Below are positions 54,901 to 64,000 of a DNA stretch of 64,000 nucleotides, piece after piece (the stretch's first letter is position 1; each line of letters begins with the position of its first letter). The DNA is from Pomacea canaliculata (Eukaryota > Mollusca > Gastropoda > Architaenioglossa > Ampullariidae), in assembly GCF_003073045.1 (NCBI RefSeq), contig NC_037596.1:26758392-26822391 (forward strand), written 5' to 3'. The position numbers were made by a program, and so were the translations under genes. The notes beneath the pieces are model-generated. The model did not search any database and was not told where the DNA came from. It worked only from the letters and a program-made list of their open reading frames with translations.

Positions 54901-57900
54901 TGTTAAGCCAGGAAAATATTTCATGATACAAGTAAATGCAATATTGGAAGCACTTAAATTGTCAAAGGTATCTAGCATAATGAAAAAGTTACAAACTATC
55001 CTGGTAAATACCTATGTTAACTTCACAAGCCAAGCAGTTGGACTGTAAGAGCAACATGGTTTAATAGTACACAGCAGCAATGATTCTTTGGTAAACTGCC
55101 AGATATATACTGGACTTAAAAGCTTTGCCCCACAAAACCTATGCTAACAGCCAACAACTGCAACCTGGATGCCATAATGATGGCAATAATAACTAGAATT
55201 TGTGTAAAATTATGATCGATGATGCTTCTGACTGTCCTAATTTGATCTTTGTGGGCTTAAGAGATGCTTTAAGTATGTGGTTTGAAAACAAGACCATTAA
55301 AGCTGTGGGATTGGTACTTTGATGAAAACTAATTCTTGGATTACTATAGTCTTATTCAAGAGTTACAGACATTTATGGCATTGGCATCACCATGGATCTT
55401 ACACAGATATATCGCTTTCTCCTAATTCTCTCTTTAGGGGGTGCAATTTTTTTTCTGATTACTGGAGAAATCTCAGTAGAAGATACTATATAAGAGTTAG
55501 ATGAAGAAAAACACACTCTTTCTTGATATTTAAAAACACATCATTGTAAATGCATTCTTGTACAATCCTGATGTCTGAGGTGTTCACTACGGCAATGTTA
55601 GTGTGTACCTCAATAACTGAAAAAAGGGAGAGTATTAACCTACATTGTAGTAACTAGTATCTTGCACTGGGTCATACCCAGTCATTAGGAAAAAGGGTAA
55701 ATCACAAGCATTTCTTTTCAAGCATCGCAGGTAGGTCCATCACTTGGTAAACAGATAATGGCATGCCCATTTGCAGTGTGATCCAAACTGATGATTGCAC
55801 AATATGGATCAAATTTTTGAGGTAAGTATACTTTCAAAGAAATTTTATGCAGAAATGAATTCCACTGACAATAAATTTACATCTAGAATTCAACAGACTT
55901 TAGCCATTGCAAAAGCAGACAAAAATGGATATCCCAACACTGGGATGTGCTGTTAGGATCACCAAAACCAGCTTTCCAGTCATGTAGATGTATGGTCAGG
56001 GCAAAAGTAACCAGAACTAATCACAATGCTTTACCACATAAATCAATGCAAAGAAAGGCAAAAAATTCCAACAAAATTAACAAGCACAATCAAAAGTGAA
56101 TAAATTGTAACAATGCCAACAAAAGAAATACTACTTATCTTGGCAAGATTCCCTACAGACAAGTAAATATACACTGTATCAGCAAAACCCTGCATGAAGC
56201 TACATTTTTTATCATAGTACTTTACAAAGCAGCCAGTCACAGCTATGAACTCCAGCAAAACTTCACTGTCACTCATATACAATGACTGATGGTTGTACAG
56301 CACTAAACTAATTTTTTTTTTAATATTTGCATTCAAATGAGGGATGAGCAGACTATTGCTTTACAAGAATGGTTATATGTGACTATGTTTTTATCAGCAG
56401 TAATATTGGTCTGCCTTCCTAAATGCCAATTATTATATTCAAAAATAGCACGAAGGTAATGTGCAACTCAGTCACCCAGTTGTGATAAGTAAATGTACAA
56501 TTTTGGAGAGGTAGGATGATTAATTATAGAGCCCATGTTGCCAATGACTAATTTCAAAAAATGATTTTTAAAGGTATTAGCCCCTTTCAGTAATGCTGAA
56601 ACGCTGCATCAAGAAAACATTTTTGGCTAACATTTCTGTCCATTCTTTGCCAATCTCTCTTTCACCCACTCAACTCTCTTTCTCTCTCACACACACACAG
56701 AGCATTTTCACTGAAAGTATTCTATAGAATTTTTTTTTTTAAAATCATATGGTGGAAGCAGAATCATCATCTCAAAGTCATCAAATAGCAAGTAAGTTTT
56801 CCAGGCACAAAATAATGTATCAGAAACAAAAGTCATCATCTTAAAAGTCAAATACTTCACACCCATGTCGCAACAATTTCTGAGCAACAATAGTTGTTAC
56901 AATTCTTCTTTCAAAGTAGTTTTCAAAATTTTTCATCTAATGTACTAACTGAACAAAAATTAAAAACACTTTCCCATATTGCACAAAATTCAAATCAGCC
57001 ATGATATATTATCCCAACTCCCACAATCAGCACGAATGATGATGTATGATATAGATGAGCAGATATAACAGAACATTCTCACAATTCAGCTGGTGGTCAC
57101 ACTTTTAAAGCACAACATGACTAGTAATATTGAGGTAAGAAGAAACAGACCACACCAGCTGCCATGTAGAAATATGTCATTACTGCTCGACACATAGTAT
57201 CTGTTCTCACAAATTCTATCTCAAATTTTTTATTAAAAAAATACATTACTTGCAGGTAGGCCATTCTGATTACCTGAGCAAAATTACTTTTAGTCTTAAG
57301 CACACATTTTTAAGGCCAAAGAATCTATTCTATTGGGGATTGGAATGAAAAAAGATGTGTGTATGTGTGCATAAAGTGTGAAAAAAATTGTGCAAGCATA
57401 GAGAAAACTGGATTATACCTCTAAATAGCAGAGATCAAATCTCTTCTAAACTGGATCCTACTTCTACATGCTACAATGTTTAAAGAATGTTGCTTGGATT
57501 CTCCTGCAGTAGAGAACCCTGTTTCACTGAAAACACTGAGTCCAACTCATAAGGTCTTTTCACAAAGCTATAAATGAAAGACCTATATAAAGCTGTGAAG
57601 CCAGTGTGTTTAACAATAAGGGTCCGTTGAGAGGGAGAAGCCAAACTACATTAGATCTGAAAGATATTTCTAAAAGATTCTAATAACATCATAGTTCAAA
57701 TTCCATGGCAGTTGTGTTTAATGAGACTGGTTAGAAATCCTGAAAATATAAAGGAATGAGCTTTTAGATACCAAGTCATACTTTTAAAAAACTAAAATGG
57801 GGGGAAAAATATTTTAGCCACATTTTGAAGCAACTGGATTTAAAAAAAAAAAAAGCAAGATTAATTTCATGTGAAAATTAGAGCAAATGTGGACATCAGG

Positions 57901-59618
57901 TCTAGAGCATACAAAACTAATGAGTTAGTGTATCTGTTATCATGCCTTATGGAAATTTTTTCAAGCACAAGAACACTGGCCTAGTGTAAACAACCATTGA
58001 CAAACAAAGCAGTCTATTTAACAATGTTTTCATAGATTTTAAATTAACCCAAAATTTACAGAAATAAAGTTTTTAAAATGACTTCATATTAAACAAACAT
58101 TGGGATCTGTGGTTATTATCAAGAATAAAATATTAAATCAATGAGACTTTTTATCATTGTAACAAATTCATTCATATGTCATGTATACATCTGCTAAAGG
58201 CAGATGTCAACAATCTTCGCAATATTTTCAAGATAGGAACAAACACTTCTAAGAAAATTCCCTAAAGACAACTCTGGATAGAGAAGCTGCAAGACAATAT
58301 TCTTTTTTATTAAACAAAATGCTGTATGTATGTAAAAATGTACATACAACCATATAACCAGCAAAAAAGGATAGATATAGTGTTCCTTGATTATGCACTG
58401 TAACTTCTAAACATACACAGGTTAAGTATTACAGAAAAGACCTCTCGCTACACAGGCTGCAAACAAGGACCATACACCCACTCACAAAATAAGTTTCACC
58501 ATGGACGTGTATAGGTGGATTGCTGTCTGTCTGCCAAGATTAACACTTAGCCTCTTGCAAAGTTCTCCGCTGTTAGTCTCAGTGAGCCTAAACAATGAAT
58601 GTGACTAAACCAGGAAGCTTTGTACACACCTGCCTCGTTTTAGTAGTTAATCTGAAATGTGAATAAACCGGAAGCTTTGTAGTCTCATGCCTCGTTTTAG
58701 TAGTTAACTGGAAAAAAATCGTCTGCCAGTAATACACTCCAGTAATACAAGTTCGTGGTTTCACACAATGTATAACAGGTACAAATTTGCAATGACTAGT
58801 GAGATACAAGAAACTATTTAAGCCATTTCTTAAAAACATGTTTTTGCATTGCTTCTCCAGGTTTTTGGAATACTGTTGCCTCCAACTGAAAGTTGTCTTT
58901 TAAAACCATTTGATTTATACAATTTCTATCCAGCATCCAGTAGCACATGATTATATGTATTTCAAATCCAAACCTCAAAATTATTCCTTTTTCATCAATA
59001 AGCATTTTGTATGACAGCTTATAACATCTATGAGATAATAAGATAATTACAGTTTATGCACATCATTTGAGCAAAAATACTGACACTTCAACAACAAAAT
59101 ATTTTTAACATGCATATACTGATATAGGCACTGTAAAAATGATGCTTATAAACTTTGTATCTCAGATTTCCCTGCAACATGAGGGATAACCTAGATATAG
59201 CAGAAAAAAACTAATTAGTGTGATTAGTATAAGACAGTATAAAACTTTCCCAACTTTTTCTGTGAACGTCTCCTTTCTTACAAAAATGATTAAGCTTCTT
59301 GGCCAGCTATTAGCTCACTGCAAAACATCTAGATATTTGTCTATCACAACTATTACACCTGACCAGTATATAGCTAAGAATTTAATTCTGCAGACATATC
59401 TTATGGCACACAAAAGTGTAGTACTCATGCTTGATTTAAGTCTTCATCTAAAACATATGTTACAGTCCTTAAAAAAAAAAAAATAAACATAAAGCCAGTG
59501 GAAACTCTTGTCAGGGAGCACGTTTGCTATACACTTACGTGAGCCCAAATATAATTCCAAAGCAAGCACAGACCATGAGGTTAACCTCTATATGCTAGTC
59601 ACAAAACCACACATTGCT
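51986..59618. other. Convergent spacer and probable LRRC58 3'UTR (minus strand)
   Basis: AT-rich DNA between the ends of GSK3 and LRRC58. No exon-like frame seen on either strand. TTTATT at 58306-58311 reads AATAAA on the minus strand and is one of several possible LRRC58 poly(A) signals. Vertebrate LRRC58 has a very long 3'UTR, so much of the right part may be transcribed. Confidence 0.35.
58598..58715. repeat. Imperfect tandem duplication, 2 x 58 bp
   Basis: Copies start AATGTGA(C/A)TAAACC at 58598 and 58656 and share GGAAGCTTTGTA and TGCCTCGTTTTAGTAGTTAA. The middle of the units differs. Located 0.9 kb beyond the LRRC58 stop codon. Confidence 0.85.
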
Positions 59619-61782
59619 TTAGCCAAGGAGAACACGACGCATTCTTTCTTTTGCATTGTCCTCCTCCTCAACTTCACTGTCACTACCGCAAACACTGGGA
59701 TCGGCTGTGGTGCACTGTGGTGAACAGAGGTACTGTAGCAAAGGAAGGCGATACTTCCCACAGAAGTCCACAAACTTGACATGCTCCACACGGGAAGTGA
59801 AATACACTCCTGGAGAATGAATGACAAACTTTTAGAGCAAACAAACATCTAAGACCTTACAATCATATGTTTACACATTTACAGAGTAAACAAAGACTCA
59901 AAACATTTTTTTAATCCTAGCACCAAAAATTTAAAAGAAAATGCTGAATATTTTCAAAGATATATTTTTAGATGTAGCATAGATAAAAGCATGAATATTT
60001 TTAACAAACCATATATTAGGGGTAGTGAACTTTGATAAACTGTATGTGGGACAATTCCCTGGAAAATCAGATCTGAACAGTCTCCCCTGTTCAACGTTTA
60101 CTTTGAATCATAAGCAAAATCAATAAAAGAAGTTTTCACGTCACCTGAACAAACAAAAATCAAACTGGTTACCTTCTCTGAAGCTGGGTACACTAAGCTC
60201 AAGGGATAGGCTATGATGCCTTTATTACTTTATAATTTTATTACTTTTCTAAGTCTAAGAATGGCAACCTCTACCAAAAATTAAAGTATACTTTGAGAAT
60301 GCAACCAACCTTTGCAGTTAGGATTAACACAACGCTGAGCAGAATCAAGATAGCGAACAAGGTGGACAGGAAGGTCCTCATACGAGTACCTGATTTTCTC
60401 AATCTTGACACAGCGTCCTGCTAGCTCCAGCAAAGAAGGTGGATTGTACTGCAAATCCTGTACATGTAGCATTTGAATAAAGGTAAAAACAAAGAATATT
60501 ATCTACCCATAAACCTTCAAACAAGTAAATTAAACTAGTAACTTTTGCCTCAAAGAAATAAACTTCTGCGTACATACATTTACAAAAATTAATTTTTAAA
60601 AAAATGTATTCACAGAAAGAAATAAGAAAATGCCTTAGCTGAGAAAGCTGGAAGCTATATGTATTCCTGAGACTGATCTTTTTAATTGTGTGCTCTGTTA
60701 TGGATGACTCTAGCTACTCAAGAATAAGGAATTCAGTCAGGGTAGATCTCTTTTAGTCTCACCTGCACAAAGCGGTTCACAAGTGGATTCTTCCGCAAGC
60801 TCAGTTCTACCAGATTAAGGGAGACAATCTGGGGTGGCAGGGTCTGTAAGTTATTGTTGTGTAGGTTTAGTGACTGTAGGCGCTGCAGTGATGACAGGGT
60901 AGGGGGCAGGCTTTGCAGGAGGTTGTCGGAGAGGTTTAGGCCCACTAGACGATGGAGCTGTCCTACTTCAGCTGGAATCTCTGACAGACAATTTCCCCCT
61001 AGGTACAGAACTTCCAACCTGTTTAACAAAATAAACTTCTCTTTATATAAAATTACTGATTAAGCTATGTCATTATGATAATCTATACTTTATGCCAAAG
61101 TCCTATCTGTTATTGCATTTAAAATTATTATTACTACTATTAATGATTTTCACAAGCATATTGTTAGATCCTGACCTGTAATTAGAAATAAGTCTTGAAA
61201 AAAATTAAAGCTGTATTATATAGATATACACAGAAAAATTGTAATTTCAATGCATAGAAAAGTATCTATTCATTCTAAACGTAAGCCCCGGTTACTTAAT
61301 TCTATAAATTCTTACCTTTGCAAGTTCTTTACACTGGTTGACACTTCTGTCAATCTGTTGCTTCCTAAATACAGGCATCGCAACCTTTCTAATTCTGTAA
61401 TTTGTGGTGGAATCGTTGACAACAGATTTCCACTCAAATTAAGAACCTCCAGGGTCTGTATAATTCCGAAATCCTTAGGTAATGAATTGGAAGTGAGCTG
61501 GTTGTTCTTAGCAATAAACGTTCTAATATGCTTTAGCTGGCACACTTCATCACAAATAGATTTCATGTTGTTATTCGAAACATCCACGGTAATTAATTTT
61601 GAGAACAACCCGATGGTCTCTGGCAGACGGCGAATCTCATTGTTGTTGAGCTGCAGAGCTATCAGCTCACCTGCTCTGGTAAGAACAAAATCTGGGATAG
61701 TTTCGAGGTGTCCGTACGATAAATCTTCTCCATTTTCATTGTGAAACTCACTATCGGACGAAGAAGAAAAGTATTCTGCCAT
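59619..61782 (-). CDS. Leucine-rich repeat-containing protein 58 (LRRC58), complete, 4 exons, 353 aa
   Basis: Exons, reading down the minus strand: 61316-61782, 60763-61018, 60310-60457, 59619-59809; phases 2, 0 and 1 agree and stop TAA is at 59619-59621. After an acidic N-terminus (MAEYFSSSSDSE) there are about nine leucine-rich repeats in exons 1-2, e.g. LIALQLNNNEIRRLP, LEVLNLSGNLLSTIP and LVGLNLSDNLLQSLP. Exons 3-4 encode the family-specific C-terminal region: NPPSLLELAGR, a RCVNPNCKG cysteine pair, FVDFCGKYRLPLLQYLCSPQC and an acidic SDSEVEEED before the end. CxxxC-type cysteines here suggest metal binding (inference). Human LRRC58 is 371 aa, so this is full length. LRRC58 has been described as a substrate receptor of a cullin ubiquitin ligase acting on cysteine dioxygenase; whether that holds here is unknown. 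The gene faces GSK3 tail to tail. Confidence 0.95.
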
Positions 61783-62060
61783 TGCTACAATTCGTTATAT
61801 GTTTTTTTTCCTAAAGAAAGTTGGTGCTAAGTTAGAAAACTTTTAACAGCCCATCTTCTAGCGCCCTACTGCCCTGCTCCGCCAAACAGTAGAGACCGAT
61901 ATTCGTGTCCTATGCATTTTGATTGGAGAGTAGAAACCAATAGAATTGCTTGACACAGCGGCCTGCTAGACCACCGTCCTCCCAGCCACGTGCTCTCCCC
62001 CTCACCCTTCTTCTGTCCTCCACCCTGCAGCTGTGACCTCGGAAAGCTTGATAGAAAGTC
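61783..62060 (-). promoter_or_regulatory. LRRC58 promoter region
   Basis: Directly upstream of the LRRC58 ATG and locally GC-richer than the surroundings. It contains ATTGG at 61922-61926, CCAAT at 61937-61941 and an E-box CACGTG at 61987-61992, and lacks an obvious TATA box. Function is inferred from position. Confidence 0.5.
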
Positions 62061-64000
62061 ACGTCCTCCATCGGTGACTGTTTCAGTGCGTGGCGGTTAA
62101 CGGCTGATGCCATAATCGAGAGCTATGTCGAGGTTTACAGTCTGCTGTGGATTCGTTTAAGTACATCCTCTCTCAGTGATTGCTTTTGAGACCAGCATTC
62201 ATTATTATGTTTGTGTGTTTTTCTTTTTAGTGAAGCGCTTTGAGCCCACCTTTCATGATGGGGAAAGGAGGTTAAGGAGCTGTATATAAAACATATTATT
62301 ATCATTAAAAGAGAAATGTACGAACATTTTACATTTAAGTGTGCGTGTAAAGCTGGAGGAAATGCTTGGAGGAGTTGTGGGTGTGAGTCGTGCGAGCACA
62401 CACACTCTCAATATATATGTCATGTCTGAGAAAGAGATCGAGATGCCTAACCGTTAAAATTACTGAGCGTGTTCTCCCGGTACGTGTCGACATGGATCGA
62501 TATAATTTCGTCCTATATATATTTTCACCTGGTCCTCCCTGTGTGTGGGTTCGATCAGCCAACCTAAATGAAACATTTCTTATATATATATATGAGACGC
62601 AGTAACATATGTTCACAATTCTTGATTCACATCTTTGATTCATAGTGGGGGCTATTGAAAACTATATACAATGAACATAAAGGTTAGGGCGTACCAAATT
62701 TTACAAGCTACGTACCTTATTTCCTCTTTTGGAAGCATAAATTCATTCTTTTTCATCAACCATGGAGACTGAAATAGTTGTGATATTTTTTTGACACATT
62801 GCTGCTATTTGCCTATCTTTGTTCGCTTGTGTGTTCAGTTTAGTGGTTTCCCAATCCTAACCCCCTCCCATGTTTAATTGGCCAACCACAATCACAATGT
62901 GTCAGCCCAGACTCTCTCTTTTCCCAGAAGCCACTTCACTATATATATTTTAATCCATCTTAAATTCTACTGTTGTCGCCCTATTATTCTCCTCGAGGAG
63001 TAACAAGGACTAAACTAAACTAATAATCTACTGCTCGATTTTGGCCTCAGCTGTGAGCTGAACCTGCATAACCGACATCCACTTCTCGTTGCCTTGAAAT
63101 ATGGTATACGTGTGCACAAAGTCACCTGTTTATATATGAGCACGCCTCAACTGTAAACGTTATCCTTTCCTCTCTTCTGTCGTGAGAAGCCACATATTGT
63201 AGATGAGTTTGTAAACTTTTTTTCTCCTTTCTCGTATGGCTCGATTGGCAGCAAGCACGAATTAAGGCTTTTAAGTCTGTCGATTGAGGGTTTTGTTCTC
63301 GGGAACAGAAGTAAGGACAAATATAAATTAAGTTCAATAAATCTGGGATTCGTGTGGCTGAAAGCAGACCTGTAAAGGTTGACGTTTTCACCTCCTATGC
63401 CGAATCATCCAGATACTGAAGAGGAGAGGTCAGCATAAAACTCTGACATGTATTGCTTTTTGCTGCGTACTTCTGGCAGACTATTTTTCCAGTTAACTAC
63501 TTTTAGTCCGAGAGCGGAGAATTTCGCCATAGACTGGCTGGACATCTTATTCATTGTGCCGATTTCCACAATTACTACAAACAATCCATTTTTGGCGTGC
63601 TCTCTCTCACTCACTCACACACGCATGCGCAACAAACACATACAAAAAAGCTGATTAGAAACATTTCTTCATTATCGCACAGTAGCTCATACATAGACTA
63701 TATTATATATACCACCAACACGAAGAGGGAAAGCAGATGATTCGAGAGCTCTGTAATCGGTGGAGATGCTAAAAGTCAGTTTACACATCTGCACACAGCT
63801 TATGTATTTGGGACACTGCGCGATAGTCATCTGCTGTTCTTAGCATTTGATACTGTGCCAGTCTGGTTTTATGTCTGATACATGCATCTCAGAATAGACT
63901 GTTTTCCTGTTTCCCGTTTAACATCTCAGACTATACTGGGTTTTCCTGTCTTATGGCGCGGCGTGCGTGCGCTGTTCCAGATTTCAGCCACTAACTTGAG
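62061..64000. other. Upstream DNA of LRRC58; no gene seen
   Basis: No frame with family resemblance on either strand. It contains the retroposon tail at 62235-62315, TA microsatellites near 62583-62593 and CT/CA-rich stretches near 63600-63620. Confidence 0.4.
62235..62315 (+). mobile_element. Retroposon 3' tail, copy 4
   Basis: GAAGCGCTTTGAGCCCACCT, then AAAGGAGGTTAAGGAGCTGT and ATATAAAACATATTATTATC. The AGCGCTTTGAG..GCTGTATATAAA..ATTATT ending is typical of SINE/LINE 3' ends in aquatic invertebrates. Confidence 0.55.

Noticed and set aside
61250-61744. Plus-strand frame of 164 codons
   Set aside because: It is the antisense of LRRC58 exon 1; the leucine-rich repeat pattern is on the minus strand.

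Overview
This is a stretch of AT-rich, intron-rich nuclear DNA from an animal. The gene set points to a lophotrochozoan, most likely a mollusc and perhaps a gastropod: an ABCH-type ABC half-transporter (a subfamily absent from mammals), a canonical GSK-3, an LRRC58 orthologue and an SNAPC2-like gene, all split by short introns holding tRNA-derived SINEs, pogo/Tigger-type miniature elements and decayed LINE reverse transcriptase. The species assignment is inference. There are no bacterial operons, CRISPR arrays or viral modules.

Layout, left to right. 1-3164 is intron or upstream DNA of a gene whose last exon (3165-3361, +) encodes the end of a small multi-pass, claudin/PMP22-like membrane protein. 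3362-10560 is its probable 3'UTR plus a quiet spacer. 10561-23284 (+) holds a 21-exon ABCH/ABCG20/23-like half-transporter (NBD then TMD) with every ABC motif present but six small reading-frame breaks. 24504-30415 (-) is SNAPC2, the small SANT-like subunit of the snRNA-activating complex, with two frame breaks in its long tail exon. 31130-31750 is a shared divergent promoter region with two CCAAT boxes. 31751-48157 (+) is a complete nine-exon GSK3 gene (425 aa) with a probable 3'UTR to about 51980. 51980-59618 is spacer plus the probable 3'UTR of LRRC58. 59619-61782 (-) is a complete four-exon LRRC58 (353 aa) with a CCAAT and E-box promoter. 62060-64000 is upstream DNA with one retroposon tail.

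The genes do not form a pathway. ABCH and SNAPC2 converge tail to tail, SNAPC2 and GSK3 diverge head to head, and GSK3 and LRRC58 converge tail to tail. GSK3B and LRRC58 are also close neighbours in human (3q13.33), so this pair looks like conserved ancestral linkage.

I did not find a convincing new biological system. The best leads are a GC-AG intron that splits the ABC signature codon, one-base indels concentrated in the ABCH and SNAPC2 genes and absent from GSK3 and LRRC58, two Tigger-like elements carrying internal copies of their end motifs, an unexplained 140-codon open frame inside a GSK3 intron, and a shared 3' tail on several retroposons.
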